Part shown: positions 34,861-44,771 of the stretch, piece by piece
How the letters are laid out: each line of letters opens with the position of its first letter
How positions within the stretch are numbered: the first letter of the stretch is position 1
Source of the DNA: B25-G16 sp964549945
GTDB lineage: Bacteria; Desulfobacterota; DSM-4660; Desulfatiglandales; B25-G16
Direction: 5' to 3'
Assembly: GCA_964549945.1 (NCBI GenBank)
Contig: CAZJXD010000007.1
Span: 33,444-97,443, forward strand
DNA length: 64,000 nt
Made by a program: the position numbers and the translations under genes
Notes under the pieces: model-generated
What the model was told of the DNA's origin: nothing
Database searches by the model: none
Seen by the model: the letters and a program-made list of their open reading frames with translations, nothing else

Positions 34861-35511
34861 ATGTCATCTATCGAGATAGAGGCCAGAACAACACAAGAGG
34901 CAATAGAAAAGGCCTGCGAACATTTTCAAATGAGCCAGGAGGAGCTCGATATAGAGGTCTTGGAAAGCAGATCCGGTGGTATTTTCGGAATCGCGGGAAA
35001 CAGGAAGGCCAAGATCAGGGCCACACCTAAAGGTGATCCGAGCATAAAGCTCGCCCGAGAGGTCTTGACGAAAATAATCTCGCTCATCTCTCCAAATACC
35101 ACGGTTTCCGCGGAAAGAAGGGGTGATGATATACTCTTAACCCTTACGGGAAATAACCCCGGAATACTTATCGGTTCTCAGGGCAAGACCCTTGAGGCCT
35201 TGGAGTTTATCATCAATAAGGCGGTGAATAGGGTATCAGAGAAAAAGATAAGGGTGATCGTGGATACCGAAAATTACCGCAAGCGCAGGGAGGAATCGCT
35301 CAAGAGGCTTGCTTTTGAGATGGGAGAGAAGGCCAGGAAGACGGGAAAGCCCGTTATCACAAGCCCCATGAATCCTCACGAGAGAAGAATAGTCCACCTT
35401 GCCCTCAAAGGAGATCGCGGGATTCAAACGAAGAGCAAGGGGGAAGGCTTCTACAAAAAAATCCTGATTATTCCAGATAACGTGAGGGTGGATGAAAAAC
35501 AGGGTGAGTAA
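34861..35511 (+). CDS. khpB: RNA-binding protein KhpB/Jag
   Basis: A 216-residue protein with an N-terminal Jag domain ('IEARTTQEAIEKACEHF', residues 5-50), a type II KH domain with 'GILIGSQGKTLEALEFIINKAVN', and a C-terminal R3H domain with 'PMNPHERRIVHLAL'. It binds mRNAs and small RNAs and affects cell envelope growth. I chose ATG 34861 because AGGAGG is at 34848-34853; a six-codon longer frame starts at 34843. Follows yidC by 26 bases. Confidence 0.95.
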   Translation: MSSIEIEARTTQEAIEKACEHFQMSQEELDIEVLESRSGGIFGIAGNRKAKIRATPKGDPSIKLAREVLTKIISLISPNTTVSAERRGDDILLTLTGNNPGILIGSQGKTLEALEFIINKAVNRVSEKKIRVIVDTENYRKRREESLKRLAFEMGEKARKTGKPVITSPMNPHERRIVHLALKGDRGIQTKSKGEGFYKKILIIPDNVRVDEKQGE

Positions 35512-35531
35512 GCTCGAATTTCCCTTTTGGC

Positions 35532-36917
35532 ATGGACTACAAGGATGAGACCATTGCTGCCATAGCCACGCCAGTGGGTATAGGCGGAATAGGGATAATA
35601 AAGATCAGCGGAAAGCTCGCGGCAGGTATCGCGCAAAAGGTCTTTCGGCCAAGGCGTCCCATCAAATCGTTCGAGAATTTCCGGCTCTACCTGGGTCATA
35701 TAATCGACCCGAACTCGGGCCTTCCCACCGATGAGGTCCTGATGTCTATCATGCGAGGCCCCCTCTCGTACACCAGAGAGGATGTGGTTGAGATCAATTC
35801 CCACAGCGGCTACACGATCCTTTCCAGGGTACTCCAAATAATCCTCCAATCTGGCGCTCGGCTGGCCCAACCAGGGGAATTCACCTTTCGGGCCTTCCTT
35901 AATGGCAGGATTGATTTAACGCAAGCCGAGGCCATTGTTGACCTTATCAACGCCAAAAGTGAAATCTCATTGCGCTTAGCCGCGCACCAGCTTGCCGGTG
36001 GGTTCCTGACGCGACTCGAGGAAATCAGAAGGCAACTTATCGAAATCCTCGTTGAAATAGAGGCTTCCATCGATTTTCCCGATGAGCAGGCTACAAGAAT
36101 AGACCGGCAACGTCTAATAGATCGTATCCATACAGCCATCCTCGAACCGACCGGAGAATTGATATCCGCCTATTCACAGCGAAAGGTATGGCACGAGGGA
36201 ATAGCCGTTGTGATAGTGGGGCGAGTGAATGTCGGTAAATCCAGCATCTTCAACAAGCTGCTCCAGAAGGAGCGGGCCCTTGTTACTCCCATACCCGGCA
36301 CAACACGGGATATCCTTGAATCCGGAATAAGCATCGGGGGAATCCCTATATGGTTGGTGGATACGGCGGGGATGCGGAAGGTGAGGGGAATGGTTGAGAA
36401 AAAAGGGGTAGCCTTAACAAAGGCCCGCATTTCCTCAGCCGATATTATCCTTCTGGTAATCGATAGGAGCAGGGCCCTTAATAAGTATGATCTCGATCCC
36501 CTGAGCAAAGCCAATAAAAAAGCCGTTATTGTCGTCATAAACAAGGTCGATCTTGCCCGAAAGGTAAGCGAGAAAAAGATCGAAACGGTATTCGGGAACC
36601 TTCCGAGGGCTTATGTTTCAGCCCTTACAGGGGAAGGCTTCAACGACCTCACGAAAGCCATCTATACGCTTATTATGAGGAGCACCATCGTTATGCCCTC
36701 TACCCCCATTATCCCCAACATGCGACACACTCTCGCGCTCCAACAAGCCGGCGATTGCCTTGAGAAGGCAGTAAGGAATTTAAAGGATGGACATCCCTTA
36801 GAGATAGCAGCTGCGGATCTCATGTGGGCGAGAAACTCGATAGATGAGATAACAGGACACAAGACAAACGAAGAGGTGATCGATGGCATCTTTAGCAGGT
36901 TTTGTTTGGGTAAATAA
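35532..36917 (+). CDS. mnmE: tRNA uridine-5-carboxymethylaminomethyl modification GTPase MnmE
   Basis: A 461-residue protein. N-terminal tetrahydrofolate-binding domain (about 1-120) with 'ETIAAIATPVGIGGIGIIKISG', helical domain, and an inserted Ras-like G domain: P-loop GRVNVGKSS, 'GTTRDILE', switch II DTAGMRKVR, 'NKVD'. It ends with FCLGK, the catalytic Cys motif (usually FC[IV]GK). With MnmG it modifies wobble uridine of tRNAs. Last gene of the rpmH block; 20 bases after khpB. No other gene is seen in the 267 bases after it. Confidence 0.96.
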   Translation: MDYKDETIAAIATPVGIGGIGIIKISGKLAAGIAQKVFRPRRPIKSFENFRLYLGHIIDPNSGLPTDEVLMSIMRGPLSYTREDVVEINSHSGYTILSRVLQIILQSGARLAQPGEFTFRAFLNGRIDLTQAEAIVDLINAKSEISLRLAAHQLAGGFLTRLEEIRRQLIEILVEIEASIDFPDEQATRIDRQRLIDRIHTAILEPTGELISAYSQRKVWHEGIAVVIVGRVNVGKSSIFNKLLQKERALVTPIPGTTRDILESGISIGGIPIWLVDTAGMRKVRGMVEKKGVALTKARISSADIILLVIDRSRALNKYDLDPLSKANKKAVIVVINKVDLARKVSEKKIETVFGNLPRAYVSALTGEGFNDLTKAIYTLIMRSTIVMPSTPIIPNMRHTLALQQAGDCLEKAVRNLKDGHPLEIAAADLMWARNSIDEITGHKTNEEVIDGIFSRFCLGK

Positions 36918-37184
36918 TCAATCCAGATTGTGCGTACCTGAACCGATAATTTGATTGTAAAAATAAGGGTAATGGGTTATACTTCAAAGCCAATAAAAAT
37001 TCATTAATCCTTATCCTTCACCATCACTTAAACACGGATGGCCTTACTGAAAACATGGCGTGATTAGCGCTTTACGTCCGCGGGGAGAGATGGGGGATTG
37101 CTCATGCCTAGGCACGGAATGCAGTGGAGCGGGGGGTTGGCGTTATCTCAAACACGGTAACCATACAATAAGGAGGAACATGAG

Positions 37185-38348
37185 ATGAATTTTGAATTAC
37201 CAGAGGAGCTTCAGATGCTCAGAGACACCGTTCGTGACTTTGTGGATGAGAAAATTGCTCCATTTGCGGATGAATGGGAAGAAAAACACCATTTCCCTTA
37301 CGAAGAGGCCATCAAACCAATGGGCGAGTTGGGTTTTTTTGGAACAGTTATCCCTGAGGAGTATGGAGGGAATGACATGGGCTGGCTGGCAGCAATAATA
37401 CTAACCGAGGAAATCGCCCGAGGTTCAAGTGCACTAAGGGTGCAGATTAATATGCAGACCACGGGGAATGCTTTCACTATTTATCACTATGGCGGCGAGG
37501 AGGTAAAGAGAAAATATATTCCTAAACTGGTGAGCGCGGAGTGTGTGGGGGCCTTCGCGATGACCGAACCCAACGCGGGCTCTGATGTTCTCTCCATGAA
37601 ATCCACCGCAGAGGACAAGGGCGACCACTGGCTCTTAAACGGGTATAAGACATGGATCTCCAACGCGCGCGTTGCCGACACGGTTCTTTACTACGCTTAC
37701 ACCGATCGCTCCGCGGGAGCCAAAGGGCTCTCCGCCTTTGTAATAGAGCCGAAGAACTTCAACGGCATCACCACCACCGATCTGGATAAGACAGGTACCC
37801 ACGCCACACCAACCGGCGAAATTATCCTAGAGAACACCAGGGTTCCCAAGGAGAACATCGTTGGGAAGCCGGGGGGTGGCGTGAAGATCCTCTTCGGGTC
37901 CCTCTCTAATTCCCGGCTCTCGTGTGCGGCCGGGGGCGTCGGTCTCGCACAGGCCTGTTTAGAGGCGGTGACCAAGTATGCCATGGAGCGAGAGCAATTC
38001 GGGCAACCTATTGGAACGTTTCAGATGAACCAGGATATGATCGCACAGATGGTGAGTGAGATTGAGGCTGCAAGGCTGTGCTGTTATAAGGCCGCGTGGC
38101 AGAAGGATCAAGGGGTGTTGGGCAACAACTTAGAGGTTGCGCAAGCCAAGTATCTAGCCGGTGAGATAGCCTATAAATGCTCTCGGTACGCCATGAGCAT
38201 CCTTGGGGCTTACGGTTATTCAACTGAATATCCGGTAGCCAGATATTACCGAGACGCACCCCCTTATGCAATGGTAGAGGGATCGCATAATATCTGCAAG
38301 TTTATTATCGCACAGGATCAATTAGGGATCAGAAAGGCAAATAGATAG
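37185..38348 (+). CDS. Acyl-CoA dehydrogenase (glutaryl-CoA-dehydrogenase-like)
   Basis: A 387-residue FAD enzyme oxidising an acyl-CoA at C2-C3. Family motifs: 'GAFAMTEPNAGSDVLSMKSTAEDKGDHWLLNGYKTWISNA' near 125-165, 'REQFGQPIGTFQMNQDMIAQM', and 'YAMVEGSHNICKFIIAQDQLG' at the C-terminus, where the Glu in VEGSHN is at the usual catalytic-base position (commonly YEGTNEI). That C-terminal variant is reminiscent of glutaryl-CoA dehydrogenases of anaerobic degraders, but I cannot fix the substrate. AGGAGG precedes the ATG. It stands alone between mnmE and dnaN, with no partner beta-oxidation gene nearby. Confidence 0.88.
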   Translation: MNFELPEELQMLRDTVRDFVDEKIAPFADEWEEKHHFPYEEAIKPMGELGFFGTVIPEEYGGNDMGWLAAIILTEEIARGSSALRVQINMQTTGNAFTIYHYGGEEVKRKYIPKLVSAECVGAFAMTEPNAGSDVLSMKSTAEDKGDHWLLNGYKTWISNARVADTVLYYAYTDRSAGAKGLSAFVIEPKNFNGITTTDLDKTGTHATPTGEIILENTRVPKENIVGKPGGGVKILFGSLSNSRLSCAAGGVGLAQACLEAVTKYAMEREQFGQPIGTFQMNQDMIAQMVSEIEAARLCCYKAAWQKDQGVLGNNLEVAQAKYLAGEIAYKCSRYAMSILGAYGYSTEYPVARYYRDAPPYAMVEGSHNICKFIIAQDQLGIRKANR

Positions 38349-38653
38349 AGCACTGGGTTTGGGCCTTCCTGTAGCACATTATAGGGGGCGTGAAATATTC
38401 TATACTCACACGAATTGTTTAAAAGTGATAATTCAGGCGTGAAAAAGGAGGGAAACTCGATAGAAGTATACCTATCTATACTGAAATTTACGATCTCAGG
38501 TAAGGTTTGATATGGGATATCAGAGAGAAATATACATTACGTTAAACGGGAATATACAATTAAATAAACATATTATCTATAGTATCAACAATTCCTTATT
38601 GTCTTACTATTACTATTTATATAGTTAACTATAATTAATAATTTGGTGAGGAA
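38349..38653 (+). promoter_or_regulatory. AT-rich gap before dnaN with a perfect palindrome
   Basis: 305 bases without a gene, strongly AT-rich in the last 150. A perfect 14-bp palindrome TATAGTTAACTATA (38620-38633) ends 20 bases before the dnaN ATG and overlaps a TATAAT (38630-38635). I see no clear DnaA box (TTATCCACA); the nearest is TTATCTATA with two mismatches. It could hold the dnaN promoter and an operator; whether it is part of the replication origin is open. Confidence 0.4.
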
Positions 38654-39778
38654 ATGGAGATAAAAGTAGATAGAGAAACCCTTTTTAAGGCCATCTCCCG
38701 TGTCCAAGGTATCCTGGAGAAAAGAAGCCATATGCCCATCCTCTCTACAGTGCTCTTAGCGACAAAGGGCAATGATTTTGAGTTATCAGCTACTGATCTG
38801 GAGATAGGCTTTCAGAACAGCTACCCAGCTGAAGTTATTCAACCTGGAAGCATCACCATATCAGGTAAGAAACTCCTTGATATTACCCGGGAGACGAATA
38901 GCCCTAAAATCTATATTTCTGAAAAGGAGAATAACTGGGTATACATCTCAGACAGCAATGCCCATTACAATCTCTCCTGCCTCCCTGCGGACGAGTTTCC
39001 AGTCCTGACCGAGCCGGAGGGAACCATTATGATAGATCTCGATGGTAAGGTTCTCGGAGAGATGATCAGTAAAACTATCTACTCAGTAACTATTGAAGAG
39101 GCGGGATTTAAGCTGTCAGGCGTCTTTATGGAGAGGGTGGATAAGGGAGGAGAGGGCTTCTTAAGGATGACGGCTACCGATGGTCACAGGCTTTCCTTGA
39201 TCGATAAAAAAGTACCTGATGTTCAAAAGATGGAGATAGGAAGCGGTGTTATGATCCCGAAGAAGGGGATGGTAGAGCTAAATAAACTATCTTCAGAGGA
39301 AGAGAATATATTATTAGGGTTAAAACAGAATAACCTCGTGGCGAAAAAAGGCAAGGCACTGATTGTGATACGATTATTAGAGACGAAGTTCCCTGATTAC
39401 AAGAACGTAATACCTGCCGCAGACAAGGAGGAAAAAAACATAATTACCGTTAATAAGCAACCCCTTTTAGATGCTATGAGAAGAATGATGATTATCAGAA
39501 GTGACCAATACCAAGGCGTGAAAATGAGTGTAGGGGAGAATTATATAGAGATGACTTCGGTAAATCCAGACTTAGGTAACGTGGAGGAGAGGGTGGAGAT
39601 CAAATACATTGGCGAGCCAATTGAGGTGGGGTTTAACCCGAAATATTTCATAGACGCCCTTCAACCCATGGATAGCGATATCGTTTACCTTAATATCAAG
39701 GATCAGACAGGCCCATGTTTGATTACTGGAGACCAAGACGAGGGTTTCTTGGGTCTGATTATGCCGATGAGGTTATAG
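38654..39778 (+). CDS. dnaN: DNA polymerase III beta subunit (sliding clamp)
   Basis: A 374-residue clamp with three similar domains. It starts 'MEIKVDRETLFKAISRVQGILEKRSHMPILSTVLL' and ends 'LGLIMPMRL', the canonical C-terminal 'iMPmrl'. It encircles DNA and tethers polymerase. GGTGAGG precedes the ATG. Usually dnaA is directly upstream; here the neighbour is an acyl-CoA dehydrogenase. Three bases separate it from gyrB. Confidence 0.97.
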   Translation: MEIKVDRETLFKAISRVQGILEKRSHMPILSTVLLATKGNDFELSATDLEIGFQNSYPAEVIQPGSITISGKKLLDITRETNSPKIYISEKENNWVYISDSNAHYNLSCLPADEFPVLTEPEGTIMIDLDGKVLGEMISKTIYSVTIEEAGFKLSGVFMERVDKGGEGFLRMTATDGHRLSLIDKKVPDVQKMEIGSGVMIPKKGMVELNKLSSEEENILLGLKQNNLVAKKGKALIVIRLLETKFPDYKNVIPAADKEEKNIITVNKQPLLDAMRRMMIIRSDQYQGVKMSVGENYIEMTSVNPDLGNVEERVEIKYIGEPIEVGFNPKYFIDALQPMDSDIVYLNIKDQTGPCLITGDQDEGFLGLIMPMRL

Positions 39779-39781
39779 GTA

Positions 39782-42163
39782 ATGGCAACTAATACCAATA
39801 AATACACTGCTTCAAGCATAAAGGTTTTAAAGGATCTCACTGCCGTCAGGAAAAGACCGGCTATGTATATTGGAAATACCTCAACAGAGGGGCTTCACCA
39901 TATCTTATATGAGGTCGTGGACAACAGTGTGGATGAGGCGCTCGCCGGATACTGTAATAAGATAGATATCGAGATATTGGGCGATAACAGTATTATCGTC
40001 ACGGACAACGGGAGGGGAATACCTGTAGGTTTCCATAAGCAAGAGAAATTACCCGCTCTCGAGGTGGTGATGACCAAACTCCATGCAGGCGGTAAGTTCG
40101 ATAATAAGAGCTATAAGGTTTCAGGGGGCTTGCATGGTGTCGGGGTCTCGGTGGTAAACGCGCTCTCAGAATATCTCGAGGTAGAGGTATACCTAAAGAA
40201 TTCCGTGTACCACCAGAGATACGAGCGGGGCGTTACGGCAAGCCCGCTAGAGGTAATAGGAAAGACGAAGAGGAGGGGCACGAGCATTCACTTCCGTCCG
40301 GATGAAGGAATATTCGAGAGCATTGAATTTAGCTTTGATATCATCTGCCAGCGAATGAGGGAGCTCGCGTTCCTTAATACTGGGCTTAAGATAAATGTAT
40401 CTGATGACAGGACCCAGAGGCAGAAGGAGTTTTATTACAAAGGCGGTATCGTTTCCTTTGTGGAGTACCTAAACCAAAACCAGGATCTCGTACATGCTAA
40501 ACCCATATTTATTCAAGGAGAAAGGAATGGCGTGAGTATTGATATCGCCTTTCAGTACAGCCAGTCTTACATCCAGAAGATATTTTCATTCGCCAATAAT
40601 ATCAACACAAAGGAGGGGGGCAGCCATTTAATCGGTTTTAAGGCTGCCTTAACGAGGAGTATAAACTCCTACCTTCAGGCAACCCAGCAGAATAGAAACA
40701 TAAAGCTTACCGGTGACGATGTAAGGGAAGGATTGACGGCCGTTATCAGCGTTAAGTTGAGAGAGGCTCAGTTCGAGGGGCAGACAAAGGGTAGGCTTGG
40801 AAATAGCGAAGTAAAAGGTTTAGTCGAGAACTTGGTGAACGAGAAACTCACCATACTATTTGAGGAACATCCATCTATTATCAAGAACATCCTAAACAAG
40901 GTGATCGAGGCCGCCACTGTACGGGAGGCGGCACAGAAAGCAAGGGAGTTAACGAGAAGAAAGGGGGTTCTCTCCGATACCTTTCTTCCTGGAAAACTCG
41001 CCGACTGTCAGGAAAAGGATCCCAGCAAGGCAGAGGTGTTTTTAGTGGAGGGCGATTCAGCAGGTGGTTCCGCCAAGCAAGGGAGGGACAGGAGGTTTCA
41101 GGCAATTTTGCCCTTAAGGGGCAAGATCCTGAATATAGAGAAGGCACGATTCGACAAGATGCTCTCAAGCACTGAGATCAGGACAATTATTTCGGCACTT
41201 GGGGCAGGCATAGGACAAGACGAGTATGATCTCTCGAAGCTCCGTTACGATAAGGTAATTATCATGACGGATGCCGACGTCGATGGTTCACACATAAGGA
41301 CCCTGCTTCTCACATTCTTCTACAGACAGATGCCCGATCTGGTGGAAGAAGGACATCTGTATGTAGCAAATCCCCCCCTCTATCGATTGAAGGATGGAAA
41401 AACGGAGATATTCTTCCACCACGAGGACACTTACAGCTCCTACCTGATTGATAGGATTTCCGAAAAGGAAACGGTGCGGGTCGATGGGCGAAAGAGGATT
41501 TCAGGGAAAAAACTTCAATCCTTGTTGTATGCAATGATAGACTACCTCGATAAAACAAACATCCTCATAAAAAAGGGGTATAATAGTAGGTTTCTCAACC
41601 TCTTATGCCGAAAGGATATCACCAAAGACCACATGAAGAGCAGAGATATGATTCTCTCCCTCTCAAGGGAATTAGAGAAGGAGGGCTTTATTACCGAGGA
41701 TATACTCTTCGATGAAGAGCACAATCGGTATGAGCTGTTATTGCGTGATCAGAAAGGCAATGGTCCCGCCTTTAGGTTTAATTGGGAGCTTCTAAGGTCT
41801 CCGGAGTTTAAGAAACTAGTAAGCCTCAACCAGACGCTAGGAGATCTGGATGGCCCTTTCTTTCTGGGTGGCGATGGCAAGGGCCAAATGAGGATAGAGA
41901 CAAAGGAAGAACTCGTTCAACATCTCGTGGAGAAGGCAAAGAAGGGGATCACAATCCAGAGATACAAGGGCTTGGGCGAGATGAACCCCGCACAACTGTG
42001 GCAGACGACAATGGACCCGGAACGGAGGAGTTTGATAAAGGTTACGATTGAGGACGCTGTCGCCGCGGATGAGATCTTTACCCTCCTTATGGGCGACAAG
42101 GTCGAGCCCAGAAGGGAGTTTATTCAAAACAACGCCTTGGAGGTACAGGAGTTAGATATATAG
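39782..42163 (+). CDS. gyrB: DNA gyrase subunit B
   Basis: A 793-residue ATPase subunit of gyrase. GHKL ATPase domain with 'RPAMYIGNTSTEGLHHILYEVVDNSVDEALAGYC', 'VTDNGRGIPVGFH' and 'GGLHGVGVSVVNAL'; transducer; TOPRIM domain with 'EVFLVEGDSAGGSAKQGRDRRFQAILPLRGKILNIEKA' and 'IIMTDADVDGSHIRTLLLTFFYRQMP'. A roughly 160-residue insertion (about 560-720) between TOPRIM and the 'QRYKGLGEMNPAQLW' tail is the Gram-negative-type insertion. No recF lies between dnaN and gyrB. Confidence 0.97.
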   Translation: MATNTNKYTASSIKVLKDLTAVRKRPAMYIGNTSTEGLHHILYEVVDNSVDEALAGYCNKIDIEILGDNSIIVTDNGRGIPVGFHKQEKLPALEVVMTKLHAGGKFDNKSYKVSGGLHGVGVSVVNALSEYLEVEVYLKNSVYHQRYERGVTASPLEVIGKTKRRGTSIHFRPDEGIFESIEFSFDIICQRMRELAFLNTGLKINVSDDRTQRQKEFYYKGGIVSFVEYLNQNQDLVHAKPIFIQGERNGVSIDIAFQYSQSYIQKIFSFANNINTKEGGSHLIGFKAALTRSINSYLQATQQNRNIKLTGDDVREGLTAVISVKLREAQFEGQTKGRLGNSEVKGLVENLVNEKLTILFEEHPSIIKNILNKVIEAATVREAAQKARELTRRKGVLSDTFLPGKLADCQEKDPSKAEVFLVEGDSAGGSAKQGRDRRFQAILPLRGKILNIEKARFDKMLSSTEIRTIISALGAGIGQDEYDLSKLRYDKVIIMTDADVDGSHIRTLLLTFFYRQMPDLVEEGHLYVANPPLYRLKDGKTEIFFHHEDTYSSYLIDRISEKETVRVDGRKRISGKKLQSLLYAMIDYLDKTNILIKKGYNSRFLNLLCRKDITKDHMKSRDMILSLSRELEKEGFITEDILFDEEHNRYELLLRDQKGNGPAFRFNWELLRSPEFKKLVSLNQTLGDLDGPFFLGGDGKGQMRIETKEELVQHLVEKAKKGITIQRYKGLGEMNPAQLWQTTMDPERRSLIKVTIEDAVAADEIFTLLMGDKVEPRREFIQNNALEVQELDI

Positions 42164-42343
42164 ACGATCTCGGTTTTTGCTCGACACCTACCGGACGAAA
42201 GATTTTTTATGGACTTCTCACATGTATGGAGTTAGCTCTGTACGCTAAGCCCGCCCCATCACAAACCTTCAACGCACAATTCGGCGAATGAGACTTCCAT
42301 GTTTTATCGCGGTAGTGGTTAACAAGAAGAAGAGAGGAGTTCA

Positions 42344-44761
42344 ATGAAGGCAAGCGATACAAGCTCTGTCACCATAGAAGAGGAGATGAAGAGATCCTAT
42401 CTTGAATATGCAATGAGCGTAATCGTTGGGAGGGCTATACCGGATATACGTGATGGGCTTAAGCCCGTGCACAGGAGAGTCCTCTACGCCATGGAACAGT
42501 TAAAGAACTATCACGACAGGCCGTACAAGAAGTCAGCCAGGGTGGTAGGAGATGTGATCGGTAAGTACCATCCCCACGGTGATGCTGCCGTGTACGATAC
42601 GGTTGTGAGGATGGCCCAGCCCTTTTCCATGAGGTACCCATTGGTTGATGGGCAGGGCAACTTCGGATCGGTGGATGGCGACCCGCCTGCGGCCATGAGG
42701 TATACGGAGATAAGGATGCACAAAGTGGCCGAGGAGTTCTTGACAGATGTGGAAAGGGAGACGGTTGACTTTGTCCCTAATTATGATGGCTCTCTCATGG
42801 AGCCCGTGATCCTGCCCACCAACATCCCAAATCTGCTCATCAGCGGCTCATCCGGGATTGCGGTAGGCATGACCACGAACATACCGCCGCACAACCTTCA
42901 TGAGGTGGCCGATGCGATCATCCATACCATCGATAACCCGGGCATCACCCTGGACGAGATCATGAATGACCTGCCAGGCCCGGATTTTCCCACAGCGGGT
43001 TTTATTTACGGGGATGAGGGGATTACCGAGGCATATTCAACGGGCAGGGGGATTATAAAGGTCCGTGCCCGGGCTTTCGTGGAGAAGATCGGAGAGAACA
43101 AGGAGCGTATAATTATCACCGAAATTCCCTATCAAGTCAATAAGGCGAACCTGCTGAAGAGCATTGGAGAACTGGTCAAGAATAAGAAGATAGAGGGCGT
43201 TTCCGATATACGAGATGAGTCGGACCGCGATGGGTTAAGGGTGGCCATCGATATCAAGCGGGGGTCCAACGCCTCGGTGCTGCTCAACCGCCTCTATAAG
43301 TTCACCCAGATGGAGACATCCTTTGGGATTATCATGCTGGCCATTGTAAACGGGAGACCGGAGACCCTCACCATTAAGGGTATAATACAGCACTTCATCA
43401 ACCATCGAAAAGAGATAATCGTTCGGCGAACCTCATTTGAGCTCAAAAGGGCAGAGGCGAGGGCCCATGTGCTGGAGGGGCTGAAGGTGGCATTAGATCA
43501 CCTGGATCGGGTCGTGGAGGTAATCCGTTCTTCGGCCACGCCCTCAGACGCAAAGCAGAACCTTGTCGAGGAGTTTCAGCTCTCGGAGATCCAGGCACAG
43601 GCCATTCTGGACATGAGACTACAGAGGCTTACCGGCCTTGAGAGGGATAAGATCGGCGATGAGTACAACACCACCATCAAGGATATAGAGCGGTACAGGG
43701 CTATCCTGGGCAATGAGGCGCTTGTACTGGATATTATCAAGGAGGAAACGAGGGAGATTCAAAGGAAATACGGCGATGAGCGTCGAACCGAGATTATCAG
43801 AGACGTTCGGGAAATAGACATTGAAGACCTGATCGTCGATGAAGACATGGTCATCACGGTGAGCCATGCAGGGTACGTCAAGAGGACCCCTATAAGCCTT
43901 TACCGGGCGCAACGGAGAGGAGGCAAGGGGGTGGCGGGGACAAAGACAAGAGAAGAGGACTTTGCGGCAGCCATGTTCGTGGCCTCGACCCATGATTATC
44001 TCATGTTCTTTATGACCACGGGGCGCCTTTACTGGAGAAAGGTGCACGAGATACCGGAGGCAGGCAGAGCCGCGAAAGGCACCGCGATTGTAAATCTGTT
44101 GGATCTTCAACCGACCGAAACGATAGCCACAACCCTGACCGTAAAGGGCTTTGAAGAGGGAAAGTACGTCGTGATGGCGACCAAAAACGGCCTTGTGAAG
44201 AAAACACCGCTCTCCGCCTATAGCAGGCCCAGGGCAACGGGGATTACCGCGCTAAAGATCAATGAGGGTGATGAGTTGATAGGGGTAAGGGTAACCAACG
44301 GAGAGCAGGATATCTTCCTGAGCTCGAGGCAGGGAAAGGCGATACGGTTTCACGAGAGCGAGCTGCGGAGCATGGGAAGGGTGGCCGCTGGAAATACGGG
44401 AATCCGGCTCGACCGAGGAGACCAGGTGGTGAGCGTGGAAACGTTGCATGAGGGCGCAACCGTACTCACCATTACGGAGAATGGCTACGGAAAGAGGACG
44501 GCAACCAAGGAATATAGGGCACAGAAGAGGGGCGGCAAGGGGGTCTTCTCCATAAAGACATCGGAAAGAAACGGCCTGGTGGTAAGCGCAAACCAGGTAG
44601 CGGAGAACGATGAGTTGATGATTCTCTCCGGAGAGGGGAAAATCATCCGGATCAGGGTGGCGGACATCTCCGTGATCGGGCGCCACACCCAGGGAGTAAA
44701 GCTGATTAACCTCGAGGCCCCTGAGAAGGTGGTTGCCGTGGCGAGGTTCATGGAGACATAG
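42344..44761 (+). CDS. gyrA: DNA gyrase subunit A
   Basis: An 805-residue breakage-reunion subunit. 'YAMSVIVGRAIPDIRDGLKPVHRRVLYAM' opens it; the catalytic Tyr lies in 'AAMRYTEIRMHK'. The quinolone-determining segment reads HPHGDAAVYDTVVRMAQ: Ala81 stands where E. coli has Ser83, Asp85 where E. coli has Asp87. The C-terminal beta-pinwheel has the GyrA box 'AQRRGGKG', which distinguishes it from ParC, with a second copy 'AQKRGGKG' later. It follows gyrB after 180 gene-free bases. Confidence 0.97.
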   Translation: MKASDTSSVTIEEEMKRSYLEYAMSVIVGRAIPDIRDGLKPVHRRVLYAMEQLKNYHDRPYKKSARVVGDVIGKYHPHGDAAVYDTVVRMAQPFSMRYPLVDGQGNFGSVDGDPPAAMRYTEIRMHKVAEEFLTDVERETVDFVPNYDGSLMEPVILPTNIPNLLISGSSGIAVGMTTNIPPHNLHEVADAIIHTIDNPGITLDEIMNDLPGPDFPTAGFIYGDEGITEAYSTGRGIIKVRARAFVEKIGENKERIIITEIPYQVNKANLLKSIGELVKNKKIEGVSDIRDESDRDGLRVAIDIKRGSNASVLLNRLYKFTQMETSFGIIMLAIVNGRPETLTIKGIIQHFINHRKEIIVRRTSFELKRAEARAHVLEGLKVALDHLDRVVEVIRSSATPSDAKQNLVEEFQLSEIQAQAILDMRLQRLTGLERDKIGDEYNTTIKDIERYRAILGNEALVLDIIKEETREIQRKYGDERRTEIIRDVREIDIEDLIVDEDMVITVSHAGYVKRTPISLYRAQRRGGKGVAGTKTREEDFAAAMFVASTHDYLMFFMTTGRLYWRKVHEIPEAGRAAKGTAIVNLLDLQPTETIATTLTVKGFEEGKYVVMATKNGLVKKTPLSAYSRPRATGITALKINEGDELIGVRVTNGEQDIFLSSRQGKAIRFHESELRSMGRVAAGNTGIRLDRGDQVVSVETLHEGATVLTITENGYGKRTATKEYRAQKRGGKGVFSIKTSERNGLVVSANQVAENDELMILSGEGKIIRIRVADISVIGRHTQGVKLINLEAPEKVVAVARFMET

Positions 44762-44771
44762 GGGTGGAACA

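Noticed and set aside
38349..38653. Replication origin
   Set aside because: AT-rich and next to dnaN, but I found no clear DnaA boxes and dnaA is not here; not supported enough to annotate as oriC.
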